NCBI GenBank assembly: GCA_964638715.1
Contig: CAZWZF010000022.1
Location: forward strand, 3,524-67,523
Source of the DNA: JBAXQQ01 sp037131695
GTDB taxonomy: Bacteria > Armatimonadota > Hebobacteria > CAIYQO01
Length of the DNA stretch: 64,000 bases
Reading direction: 5' to 3'
The notes beneath the pieces are model-generated. The model saw nothing but the letters and a program-made list of their open reading frames with translations, was not told where the DNA came from and made no database searches. Made by a program: the position numbers and the translations under genes. Positions 43,614 to 52,824 of the stretch are shown here, one piece after another (position 1 is the first letter of the stretch; each line of letters starts with the position of its first letter).

Positions 43614-44162
43614 ATGCAAAAAATCATTTTTTCTGGTAAACACATTGAAGTAACAGAGGCGTTAAGGGATTACGCAAGTACTAAACTGAACAAGCTGGAA
43701 AAATTCTTCGACCATGTCCAGGAAACCTACGTCACCGAAAGTATTGTACGCGGTCAGCATATTGTCGAGGTCACTATGCGCGCAGACAGCAAAGTAATTC
43801 GTGCCGAAGAGAAATCCAGTGATATGTACCAGTCTATCGATTTAGTTGTCGATAAATTGGAAAGACAGTTGACGAAATACAAAGACCGGTTTGTTTCTCG
43901 CAAACGCGAAGCATGCAACGGGCATAAACCTGTCGAAATGGGTGCACCTACTGAAGTAACAGAGGAAACTGAAGATGGGATGCCGGTTATCGTAAGATCG
44001 AAAAAATTCTCGATCAAACCTATGGACCCCGAGGAGGCAGCCATGGAAATGGAACTCATCGGTCATGATTTTTATGTCTTTCGCAATTCAGAATCAAGTG
44101 ACGTGAACGTCATTTATAAACGGCAAGACGGAAACTACGGGTTAATTGAACCAATCGTTTAA
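43614..44162 (+). CDS. hpf: Ribosome hibernation promoting factor, long form (HPF/RaiA)
   Basis: 182 residues. The N-terminal HPF/YfiA domain covers about 1-100 (FSGKHIEVTEALRDYASTKLNKLEKFF, IRAEEKSSDMYQSIDLVVDKLERQL). A linker follows, then the long-HPF dimerisation domain at about 125-182 (VRSKKFSIKPMDPEEAAMEMELIGHDFYVFRN, ending NVIYKRQDGNYGLIEP). Long HPF forms 100S ribosome dimers in the stationary phase. Its terminator appears to lie within the 3' end of the convergent MFS gene. Confidence 0.96.
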   Translation: MQKIIFSGKHIEVTEALRDYASTKLNKLEKFFDHVQETYVTESIVRGQHIVEVTMRADSKVIRAEEKSSDMYQSIDLVVDKLERQLTKYKDRFVSRKREACNGHKPVEMGAPTEVTEETEDGMPVIVRSKKFSIKPMDPEEAAMEMELIGHDFYVFRNSESSDVNVIYKRQDGNYGLIEPIV

Positions 44163-44172
44163 GCAACAAACC

Positions 44173-45510
44173 TTAACTGATATGATGAGACGGGTCGGCG
44201 TAAATAGCTTGCCCGTCTCTTCTTTTTACCCGTTCATGAATAAATAGCGCGAATATCGCCGCAACAACCGCAATGCTCATTGATAATAAAAAGGCTGGTT
44301 TATATCCATAATTATTTATCACCCATTGCATTATCATTGGCCCAGCGGCAGCAGCCGGAACAAGTGTAAAGTTCGCTAAGGCAACAGGGCTGCTTTTATC
44401 GCCATCTGGTGAAAACTCTAATACCGCAGGTGCCGTTACTGACCATGAAATACCCATCATGCCCAGCAAAGATACAGATATTAAAAATGCCGGGGATATA
44501 TTCAGCATTATGCCAGATATATTCACTGTCTTATTAGTTATTAATGGAACAAGTATAAGTACAACAGGAATGAATAGAATAAAGGTTAACCATGGTCGGC
44601 GCGGGCCGCGCTTATCTATGATAATGCCAATTATCATTGCACCAATACCGCCTATCAATGCCTGAATGAATGTCATCTGGCTGAATATCTCTTTTGGTAA
44701 ACCGATACCGCTTTTTAGAGAATTAACAGCTACCGGGTCGGTGGCGAAATTTACCAGATATGGTACTATTCCGCATGCAACCGTAAACAGAAAACAACTG
44801 ATGATATATAATCGAAAATTTTTACTGGCAAATGCAGTAAATCCTTTTTTAATATATTGAATTAAATTATCTATTTTAGGATGTTTAAATGCGTTTTCTG
44901 AAATTGGAACAGTTGAGAACACCATCATTGATAATATATAAAATATCGATGTTGTAAAAAAACAATATCTGAAAGCAGCATTTCCCTGTGTATTAACAAA
45001 ATATATTTGAAAAGCACCACCCAGCACTCCGCCAATTGCAACAAAACCGGAAGAAAAACCGAAATATTGACCTCTTAAATGCGCCGGGATAATCTGAGCT
45101 ATCATATCTACCCATACAGGAATGATAAATCCTATAGAGAATTGAGAGAAAGCAAGCATTACACATACAATTAATGCCTGCAAATGCGGATTAGTGTTAA
45201 AGTATAATGAATCTGTATAAGCGATAACTAAATAAGGAACTATTACAAAAAAATGCAGTAATATTAATCCTCTTTTTTTGTGTTTGAACTTTTCGATTAA
45301 TGAGCGTCCAAAAAACTGCATTAATAATGGCAGTGCTGTTATTAAAAAGATAGTTACAGCCAACACTTTACTATAACTTAATGTAGTAAAATATGTTGGC
45401 AGTGTTGTGGTAGATAGTGTGACAAATACTCCAATACCCCAGGTGAATTCAACCAGCAGCATTAACAGTACCGTTTTTAATATTTTCTTATCACTGAATA
45501 TCGAAACCAT
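44173..45510 (-). CDS. Major facilitator superfamily transporter
   Basis: 445 residues with about 12 hydrophobic helices and a longer central loop (about 205-225). The A-like motif is weak. There is an arginine-rich loop DKRGPRRPWLTF between helices 8 and 9, the position where MFS proteins repeat motif A. The closest feel is to the YihN/Uhp-like or hexuronide-type MFS proteins, but the substrate cannot be assigned. It converges on hpf with 10 bases between the stops. No clear ribosome-binding site precedes the ATG. Confidence 0.85.
   Translation of the reverse strand: MVSIFSDKKILKTVLLMLLVEFTWGIGVFVTLSTTTLPTYFTTLSYSKVLAVTIFLITALPLLMQFFGRSLIEKFKHKKRGLILLHFFVIVPYLVIAYTDSLYFNTNPHLQALIVCVMLAFSQFSIGFIIPVWVDMIAQIIPAHLRGQYFGFSSGFVAIGGVLGGAFQIYFVNTQGNAAFRYCFFTTSIFYILSMMVFSTVPISENAFKHPKIDNLIQYIKKGFTAFASKNFRLYIISCFLFTVACGIVPYLVNFATDPVAVNSLKSGIGLPKEIFSQMTFIQALIGGIGAMIIGIIIDKRGPRRPWLTFILFIPVVLILVPLITNKTVNISGIMLNISPAFLISVSLLGMMGISWSVTAPAVLEFSPDGDKSSPVALANFTLVPAAAAGPMIMQWVINNYGYKPAFLLSMSIAVVAAIFALFIHERVKRRDGQAIYADPSHHIS
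44187..44228 (+). terminator. Intrinsic terminator of hpf, lying inside the MFS coding sequence
   Basis: GAGACGGG (44187-44194) pairs with CCCGTCTC (44212-44219), followed by TTCTTTTTA. It begins 25 bases after the hpf stop, within the last codons of the opposite-strand transporter. Confidence 0.7.
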
Positions 45511-45566
45511 AACGACGGCAAGTGTAGCATATCCAGAGTAACTATTTCAATGAAAATTCAGCCTTA

Positions 45567-47264
45567 TTACTTTATCTGATAGATAAATATTGTGCGGCCT
45601 GCTCTTTGATATGGTTCTTGATGTAAAAATGATCGATAATCGCTGTTAGAATGGTTAAAATCAGGTCCGCCAGCTAATTCAGTAGCAGAAACCGCAAAAT
45701 ACCCTTTGAATCCATCAGGAAGCTTCAGTGCATCATCCATAACACCAAATCCGCTAACATTTGTGCAAGCAATCCCGTATGCTTCCGGTGGTGTGGTGCC
45801 AAAGTAAGATAGTGCTAATGGATAAAGATTCTTTTCCTTTTGCACCTTCGCCAATTGCCCTAAATCCTGCCCCCAGTCATAATTGCTGTCAATTAAAATG
45901 CGGTAACCATTTTTACTGCCGCCGGAAATCATATTGAAATACGATATATAATCTGGAAAAGCCGGAACAAGTGCAATTATTTGCAGTAAAAACAGAATAG
46001 GCAATATTATTTTTCTACGTGGATGCAAAGAGGCATATTTCACCATTCCCGCAGCAGCAATACACATGAATGGGAAAATAGGCAATAAATGACGAATACC
46101 AAGATTTAGCGAAATCCCGAGTAAACCCAATGCAGCCATGGAATAAATTATGACTGGTACCAATATTACACTGCTGTCAAAAACAGAAGTTTCAATTTTT
46201 CGGCGCAAAGCTGGTACAGATATAAATACAATCATTATTGCAAATAATATTAATTCTGGGGCGGGAGTTTTTGTTAATACAGCAATAGGGAAATAGTACC
46301 AGCATCCTTTTCCAGTGGTATCGGGTTGACCTAAAATATATGATAAATGCTCTTTAGCTTCTTTTTTAACAACCGCTATTCCTCGAAAATATTGTTTTGC
46401 TGGTATTGGCAGCCTTTGTTTTAATGACGCTGTTGCTGGCAACCGTTCCCCTGGTTTTGCTCCCATTTGTTCAACTTTAAATCCATAAACTCCCCACAAT
46501 GTAATTCCTGCAATCACTGCAAGAACCACCATATTTCCAAATATTGGCAGGAGTTTTTTCTTTTCAACTTTCTTTTGAATACAATCAATAATAAATAGTA
46601 CCCCGATTATCGGAACGATAATAAGTGCAGAATATTTCGTTGCCAACGCCAAACCAGATACTATTCCGGCAATAATCAGCCATTTCTTATCCTGCATAAC
46701 TAAATACTTGCGAGTAAAATATATAGCAGCTACAATCGCGCACGCCGCCGGCGCATCAGTAGTAGCAAGCCCGCTATGTGCTATATTAGTCGGGTCTAAT
46801 GCATATAATCCAGCGGCAACTACCCCACCCCATGCACCGAATAATTCACTTGCCCAAATATAGATAATTATCAACAATATGATAGAAAATATTAATGTTC
46901 CAATCCTTGCTGAACTAATTATTTGTACGCCATTTCCTGAATTTACCCAAATGGTATCTCTGGATGCAGCCCAGATATTCATGAATGATTTTCCATCAGG
47001 TCTCCACCATTCAGCATTGGTATCAAAGTTAACATCAGGAACCCGAAGAGCAAAGACTCCCTGTAATATATTAGCAAATGGCGGATGATGAATAGATAAT
47101 CTATAATCACCAGTCTTTAATATCGCAATTCCGCGGGTTACATGATTTTGTTCGTCGTAGGTTGGAGCCAGTTTTAACTGCGCCATAGTAACAACCATGG
47201 AGAAAATAGCAATAATTATTAGAAGGAAAATAAAAGGAACTTTTTCTTTATATATATTTTTCAT
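45567..47264 (-). CDS. GT39-like (PMT/ArnT type) membrane glycosyltransferase
   Basis: 565 residues with about 10-12 hydrophobic helices. The first large loop carries PTYDEQNHVTRGIAILKTGDYRLSIHHPPFANIL, which matches the Asp/Glu-containing catalytic loop of dolichyl-phosphate-mannose and ArnT-type glycosyltransferases. The C-terminal part (IDSNYDWGQDLGQLAKVQ, then ALSYFGTTPPEAYG) is the conserved ending of this bacterial family. It is expected to move a lipid-linked sugar onto a protein or lipid outside the cytoplasmic membrane. It lies 73 bases downstream of recG on the same strand. Confidence 0.85.
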   Translation of the reverse strand: MKNIYKEKVPFIFLLIIIAIFSMVVTMAQLKLAPTYDEQNHVTRGIAILKTGDYRLSIHHPPFANILQGVFALRVPDVNFDTNAEWWRPDGKSFMNIWAASRDTIWVNSGNGVQIISSARIGTLIFSIILLIIIYIWASELFGAWGGVVAAGLYALDPTNIAHSGLATTDAPAACAIVAAIYFTRKYLVMQDKKWLIIAGIVSGLALATKYSALIIVPIIGVLFIIDCIQKKVEKKKLLPIFGNMVVLAVIAGITLWGVYGFKVEQMGAKPGERLPATASLKQRLPIPAKQYFRGIAVVKKEAKEHLSYILGQPDTTGKGCWYYFPIAVLTKTPAPELILFAIMIVFISVPALRRKIETSVFDSSVILVPVIIYSMAALGLLGISLNLGIRHLLPIFPFMCIAAAGMVKYASLHPRRKIILPILFLLQIIALVPAFPDYISYFNMISGGSKNGYRILIDSNYDWGQDLGQLAKVQKEKNLYPLALSYFGTTPPEAYGIACTNVSGFGVMDDALKLPDGFKGYFAVSATELAGGPDFNHSNSDYRSFLHQEPYQRAGRTIFIYQIK

Positions 47265-47337
47265 AATACACTCTTTACATTTTCTTATTAGACTTGTCTA
47301 TTAGACAAATATTCTGCTGATACGTTGTAAAGTAGAA

Positions 47338-49908
47338 TTATTCCCGCAAACCATCAAATTTTGCCAGCATTCGATACATTTGCATTCTCAATTTTGCCAA
47401 AGCCGGATGGCTTAATTCCGGATCATTCTTAATTAATGCGTGTGCTGTATTGCGAGCCAAATACAGTATTTCTCTATCTCTGGCGATATTTGCAATGATA
47501 TAGTCATTCACACCGCTTTGCCGTGTTCCTATATACTCGCCTGGTCCTCGAATATCCAGATCAGCATCAGCTATTACAAAACCATCCTGACTTTCTTCCA
47601 TAACTTTTAATCGACGCTGCGCTGCAACCATTTTCTCTTCTTCTGATTTCGGTCTGAACTTTTCACTTGTTACAAGATAACACGTTGATTTATGAACTGA
47701 ACGCCCCACTCTTCCCCGCAATTGGTGAAGTTGTGCCAGGCCAAATCTTTCAGCACCATGGATTACCATTATCGTGGCATTTGGCACATCAACACCGACT
47801 TCAATAACAGTAGTTGCAACAAGTATCTTAATCTCGCCATCACGGAATCCGCGCATGGCTTCTTCACGTTCATCAGGACGCATCTTGCCATGTACCATAC
47901 CCATTTTAATGCCAAAAAATACTCTTTTTTGCAGTTCAATCATTAAATCAACTGCTGAATCTGCCTGAAGCATTTCGGATGTTTCAATTAACGGACAAAC
48001 AATGTATGCCTGATGACCAGCTTCTACTTCTTTAATAATATGTTGAAATATCTCACGTCTTTCTTGATAACTTTTAATATATGTTTCTACCGGCTGTCTG
48101 CCAGGAGGCAACTCATCCAATAACGAGATATCCAGATCACCGAAAAGAGTTAATGATAATGAACGCGGAATAGGTGTCGCACTCATAACCATTGTATTAG
48201 GAGATATTCCTTTTGCGCGTAATGCCGCGCGTTGTACCACGCCAAATTTATGCTGTTCATCAACAATCACAAGGCCAAGGTAATCAAATTCTACACCTTC
48301 GCTGAATAACGCATGAGTACCTATTGCTACCTGGGCAAAACCACTACTCAATTTATCTAAAGCATCGCGACGTGCTGCTCCTGTTACACCACCTGTAATA
48401 TATACCGGGATGATATTTAATGGTTCAAGTAATTTACTCAATACTGTAAATAATTGTTCAGCTAATAACTCCGTTGGCGCCATCACTGCCGATTGTACTC
48501 CGCTGCAAGCCGCAAATACTACTGAAGCAGCAGCAACCAGAGTTTTCCCGCTGCCAACATCTCCCTGCAGCAATCTGTTCATTGGACGCGGACTGCGCAA
48601 ATCATGTTCAATCTCATTCATTACTTTTTTTTGTGCATTTGTTAAAGGGAAATTAACTATTTTCTCTGCTATATCACAAATAATTTTGTCGCAGCTTAAT
48701 ATAGGAGCATCTTCTCGTGAATGGTGGTTAAACTTTCGACGTTCCAACGCCAATTGAGGTATTAACAACTCTTCAAATATCATGCGTTTTTTAGCGTTTT
48801 CATAAACGTCCTCATCCTGTGAGTTATGAATATCCCGCCAGCTTTGTACTATTGAAGGCAAATTAAATCTTTCACGCATACTATGGGGCAGCGGATCAAT
48901 CTTTTCAAATTCATTTTCATCTGTACCTAATGCGTCAAGTGCTTTCACCACTGCTTTACGAACTTGATTTTGATACACACCATTTGTCAAAGGGTAGATA
49001 GGCAATGATACGCCGGATTTATAATATTCAATTTCCATTTTATTTAATCCGGCAATATCTTCCATGTTCAATATTATCATCTTACCGGTTCGGTCAATAT
49101 TACCGGTTGCTAATACCCAACTGCCTTCTTTAAAATTAAGTTTGTTTGGACTCCATCGAGGGGCATTTCCTCTCTCAGATTCAACAGTAATCGAGGTTAC
49201 CCATACTTCAATATCCGATATTTCGTCCGTTATAGTAAGTGTATATTTATATAATTTCTGCTGAATTTTCTTTGAATGGAGTGTATCATATTCGCGTCGT
49301 ACAACTTTGCCGACTACTGCTGCTTTTTCGCCATCCTTCAATTCATTAAATGGTTTAACAGCGACTTTGCCTCTGGGAATATGGTTGAGTAAATCACGTA
49401 CAGTGATAATTCCGAGTTTTTGTGCTATTCGAGGCCAACCAGCACGAGGAGCAAGCATGGGCAGCGGCGAGTTTAACAACTCTTCTCCTGTCGGCAAATC
49501 TCCGCATATTTCAAACTCTTCATTACACTCGCTTGAATTACTTATCTTGCGAACCGAATGACGTGGTGCTGCTTTCTTCCGAGGAATATGTGCGATGACA
49601 GAAACTTGATGTTCCAATGGTACAGATTCGCGATGTCTTAATAAATCTATTGCTGCTGTTACTTTTCTTTTACGATCAAAAACCTGAATATTTTTGTAAT
49701 TTCCAAACGATTTTGATATTTTTTCTGCAAATACCCGGTCTTCATCGCTGCCTCCAGGAAACCGTTGAAGCCACAATGCAGCATAAGCACCGATGTCAGA
49801 ACCTGTTATTACAGAATCCAAACAGCCGTGCGCAGCTTCTAATTCTAAAGGACGGCGCAACTGTTGCCAGTAAGCCGCTAATTTATCTTTCTCTTCCTGC
49901 ATCGTCAT
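47338..49908 (-). CDS. recG: ATP-dependent DNA helicase RecG
   Basis: 856 residues, about 160 longer than typical RecG (near 690). The extra part is N-terminal (about 1-150), with helical and basic stretches. The wedge/OB domain follows (LNHIPRGKVAVKPFNELKDGEKAAVVGKVV). Motor domains have Walker A LQGDVGSGKT, VDEQHKFGVVQR, SATPIPRSLSLTLFGDLDISLLDELPPGRQPV, and ATTVIEVGVDVPNATIMVIHGAERFGLAQLHQLRGRVGR. The ending has the TRG-region signature. RecG reverses stalled forks and resolves recombination intermediates. Start choice is uncertain by two codons (ATG at 49908 or 49902). Confidence 0.95.
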   Translation of the reverse strand: MTMQEEKDKLAAYWQQLRRPLELEAAHGCLDSVITGSDIGAYAALWLQRFPGGSDEDRVFAEKISKSFGNYKNIQVFDRKRKVTAAIDLLRHRESVPLEHQVSVIAHIPRKKAAPRHSVRKISNSSECNEEFEICGDLPTGEELLNSPLPMLAPRAGWPRIAQKLGIITVRDLLNHIPRGKVAVKPFNELKDGEKAAVVGKVVRREYDTLHSKKIQQKLYKYTLTITDEISDIEVWVTSITVESERGNAPRWSPNKLNFKEGSWVLATGNIDRTGKMIILNMEDIAGLNKMEIEYYKSGVSLPIYPLTNGVYQNQVRKAVVKALDALGTDENEFEKIDPLPHSMRERFNLPSIVQSWRDIHNSQDEDVYENAKKRMIFEELLIPQLALERRKFNHHSREDAPILSCDKIICDIAEKIVNFPLTNAQKKVMNEIEHDLRSPRPMNRLLQGDVGSGKTLVAAASVVFAACSGVQSAVMAPTELLAEQLFTVLSKLLEPLNIIPVYITGGVTGAARRDALDKLSSGFAQVAIGTHALFSEGVEFDYLGLVIVDEQHKFGVVQRAALRAKGISPNTMVMSATPIPRSLSLTLFGDLDISLLDELPPGRQPVETYIKSYQERREIFQHIIKEVEAGHQAYIVCPLIETSEMLQADSAVDLMIELQKRVFFGIKMGMVHGKMRPDEREEAMRGFRDGEIKILVATTVIEVGVDVPNATIMVIHGAERFGLAQLHQLRGRVGRSVHKSTCYLVTSEKFRPKSEEEKMVAAQRRLKVMEESQDGFVIADADLDIRGPGEYIGTRQSGVNDYIIANIARDREILYLARNTAHALIKNDPELSHPALAKLRMQMYRMLAKFDGLRE

Positions 49909-49964
49909 TAATAAAATAGCGGATTAAGGCAAACTATGCAATAGATATAGAATAACATATATCA

Positions 49965-49996
49965 AAAACCTTCCCGTCATATAAATGAGGGGAAGG
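49965..49996 (-). terminator. Intrinsic terminator of the Gln-rich repeat protein gene
   Basis: On the minus strand CCTTCCC and GGGAAGG enclose a 14-base loop and are followed by TTTTTGAT, about 32 bases after the stop at 50029. Confidence 0.75.
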
Positions 49997-50028
49997 AATA
50001 TTTAAACGTTCAGTTCATAAATTAGTTA

Positions 50029-52534
50029 TTAATTATTTGCTATAGCTGTTTTTACATTTATTTGAGTTGACTGAATAGATGATGTTAAATCAAGAATCCG
50101 ACTTGACCAATCTTTTTGATTAGACGGGTCTTTAATAAAAGAAGGCGTATTAAAATCGGTTTCTAAACTTCTTAAATCATCAGTGTGTGTATCAACCTGT
50201 CCAGTATATGAATTTTTAACAACATCTGTAGAATTATTTACTGTTGTTCTTAAATTACTAAGTAAATTCCGAGTATATGTTAACACCTGCTGTTCAATTT
50301 CATATACGTCTCTTTTCAACTGATTTACACGATCTGAAGCCTGGCTGATACGAGTTTTAATAGTTGAAAGGTTTGGTTTTGCATTCATTAAATCTAACTG
50401 AATTTGATTTATTTGAGTTCTATTTGTATTAATACCACTCAGGATATTAGATATTTTAGGAAATAGACCAGGAGAGAAATTACGAATAGCATCTTCAATC
50501 CCTTGCATATCAGTATTGATAGTTTGCACACTTGCACTTAACGTATCAGTTTCAGATGTTGCTGTAGTTGTTCCGTCTGCATTAGTGGTTGTAGTATCGC
50601 TGATATTGTAAGTACTCTTATAAGTATCAACTTTAGTCTGCAGATTATTCAAGCTTGTCATCAAATTGTTGTAGTTATTCTGGTTATTAAGATAACCAGG
50701 ATTGTTAACCTGGCTGCGCAGAGTATTAACATTACTCATAATGCTGTTCAATTCATTTTTCTGCGCCGTTGTAACATTACCAGTTGATTTAGCTTTAGCA
50801 GCGTTATACTGAGCTTCTAATTGAGCGAATTGAGACTTTGGATCACCACTGGTATTTCCGTATTGCTGCTGGTTACCATATTGTTGGTTACCATATTGTT
50901 GGTTACCATATTGTTGGTTACCATATTGTTGGTTACCATACTGTTGATTTCCATATTGTTGATTACCATACTGCTGATTTCCATACTGCTGATTTCCATA
51001 CTGCTGATTTCCATACTGCTGATTTCCATACTGCTNNNNNNNNNNNNNNNNNNNNNNNNNNNNNNNNNNNNNNNNNNNNNNNNNNNNNNNNNNNNNNNNN
51101 NNNNNNNNNNNNNNNNNNNNNNNNNNNNNNNNNNNGATTTCCATATTGCTGGTTACCATACTGCTGGTTACCATACTGCTGCTGTGTTCCATACTGATTA
51201 TATGGTTGTTGAACACCATACTGCTGTTGGGTACCATATTGATTATATGGTTGTTGAACACCATACTGTTGCTGAGTTCCAAACTGGTTATACGGTTGTT
51301 GAACACCATACTGTTGCTGATTACCGAACTGGTTTTGCTGCTGATTCAATAATGGATTGCCAGTAGTCTGGTTTGTTCCACTATTAACCTGAATTCCCAA
51401 TGATGCTAAAGTGGTAGTTGCTGTTTGTAATGCAGTGGTTGCAGCACTACTGCCGCCACCTTTGCCACCTTTTTTGCCACCTGTACCAGTTCCAGAACCA
51501 CTTGATATTGCTGCTTGAGCAGTTGCTATATTAGCTTTAACGCTATTTAATTGAGTAAGATATCGAGGATTATTTGCAAATTGTGTCATTGCCTGCTGGT
51601 ATGCTGCCTGAACTTGCTGTAATTGTGCGTTAACATCAGTAGCACCGGCTCCAGCACCAGTCTTAGCAGTTGGCGACTTTAATGAATCATCCATCGCACG
51701 AATATCATCAATATCTACCTGAAACTCCATTACACGATCCTGCATTGCATTGATAGCCTTAGTATCTGATAATCTCCATCTGTCATTTATATCAGAAGCT
51801 AATTTATCATGTTTAACACGAAGATCGCGTATTGCGGCTGTTATGCTGGCATCTTTCAGGACAGTCATATTAAATGCCTGGGTATACAATTGTTGATAAT
51901 CATAATCAACAGCCTGGTAAATAGTCATCAAGCGCTTAATATCTTCTTGAGAATCTTTCAACTTAGTACTGGCAAAATTACCCGAAGTTCCAGATGATCC
52001 AGATGAACTGCTGCTGGTTGATGAAGCCGCATTATCACTATTTGACCACCAGTCGTTATTTGATGAAGCATGTGAATTATTAATGTTCGCCGTTCTAACA
52101 CCTAATGATTTTGATAATGATGCAAGGTTCATCTTGGTTACAGGAATAACACGAACAAAATATTCTGATGATGACGGCTTAGTTACTGATGAACCATCCT
52201 CAACCTTTTTTTCTGGTTCAGGAACAAAACCAGTGTCCGGTGCATCCAAAGGATTACCACCTAACGGATCCATAGCAGGTGTTGCTGTATCAAATGTAGG
52301 ATCAACCATCGTATTTGGATCACCAATAGGCTGTTCACCATTCATCACATCATTTACAGCTAAAGGCTCTACAGGCTGTGTTTTTTGGTTGCTTATTGCT
52401 CCAAGTTGTCTTGGCGGTTGATTTAATGGTACTAAAAAAGACGGAAGATTCGGGAAATCTACCGCAAATGAAAGAACACTGGTAACAAAAACTATTGATG
52501 AAACAATAACTATCTTTGTAAAACTACGAATCAT
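50029..52534 (-). CDS. Exported repeat protein with a Gln/Tyr/Gly/Asn-rich core, interrupted by an assembly gap
   Basis: I recognise no family. The N-terminal half starts at 52534 (SD AAGGGG) with a signal peptide, MIRSFTKIVIVSSIVFVTSVLSFA. Next come a Pro/Asp-rich region, an EYFVRVIPVTKMNLASLSKSLGV segment, a Ser-rich linker, and a helical domain (KLKDSQEDIKRLMTIYQAV to SLKSPTA). A GGKKGGKGG stretch leads into QQQYGVQQPYNQYGT units and then QYGNQ units. The 100-N gap (51036-51135) lies in these units. After it, at least 11 more QYGNQ copies lead to a helical C-terminal domain (DPKSQFAQLEAQYNAAKAK to the end). The two halves are in different frames only because the gap length is nominal. A structural surface, matrix or amyloid-like fibre protein is possible. 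Confidence 0.8.
50867..51035. repeat. 15-bp coding tandem repeats, right of the gap in the coding direction
   Basis: Units of 15 bases, encoding QYGNQ on the minus strand, in a continuous array up to the N run. Silent differences divide them into subtypes (TTGTTGGTTAC-like and CTGCTGATTTC-like blocks). Confidence 0.9.
51036..51135. other. Assembly gap of exactly 100 N
   Basis: Both flanks are copies of the same 15-bp repeat, so the gap is a collapsed or unresolved repeat array of unknown true length. Confidence 0.99.
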
Positions 52535-52585
52535 TTTATTAACCCCTTTGCTTCAACTATAAACTATTACATTTACGGTATATCT

Positions 52586-52617
52586 ATTATATAACAAAAC
52601 AGTATGTAAAGTTTCAT
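52586..52617 (-). promoter_or_regulatory. Candidate promoter of the Gln-rich repeat protein with the shared box
   Basis: On the minus strand ATGAAACTTTAC, 14 bases, TATAAT. The first box is identical upstream of the paralogue (55323-55334). GAAACTT resembles an ECF-sigma -35 element. Confidence 0.6.
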
Positions 52618-52751
52618 CATTGTTAGAATGATTGCATGTATATACTAACATTTTTTTTAACAAATTAATATTATTTACAAAATTTAAAATATATATTTGA
52701 GATATTAATGACTTTTTCAAACTTTTTTCAGATTTCCCATCATAATTATCG

Positions 52752-52791
52752 TAAAAAACGCCTTCCCTTTATATAAATAAAAGAAAGGCGT
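52752..52791 (-). terminator. Intrinsic terminator of the Asn-rich repeat protein gene
   Basis: On the minus strand ACGCCTT and AAGGCGT close a hairpin with a mostly paired interior, followed by TTTTTT, about 35 bases after the stop. The 290-base gap 52535-52824 holds this and the promoter of the neighbouring gene. Confidence 0.8.
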
Positions 52792-52824
52792 CATATTATT
52801 TTTCTACATAATAACAAATAAATT

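Noticed and set aside
47287..47315. TTAGACTTGTCTATTAGACAA between recG and the GT39-like gene, resembling the tip of the MITE-like element at 39241
   Set aside because: Only about 10 bases match the element end and the small inverted repeat could be chance. It is too short to call a scar.
50821..51366. Long plus-strand open frame of Leu/Ile/Val repeats opposite the Gln-rich protein
   Set aside because: It is the complementary reading of the 15-bp repeat array, has no ribosome-binding site and runs through the N gap. The minus strand has a signal peptide and conserved domains.
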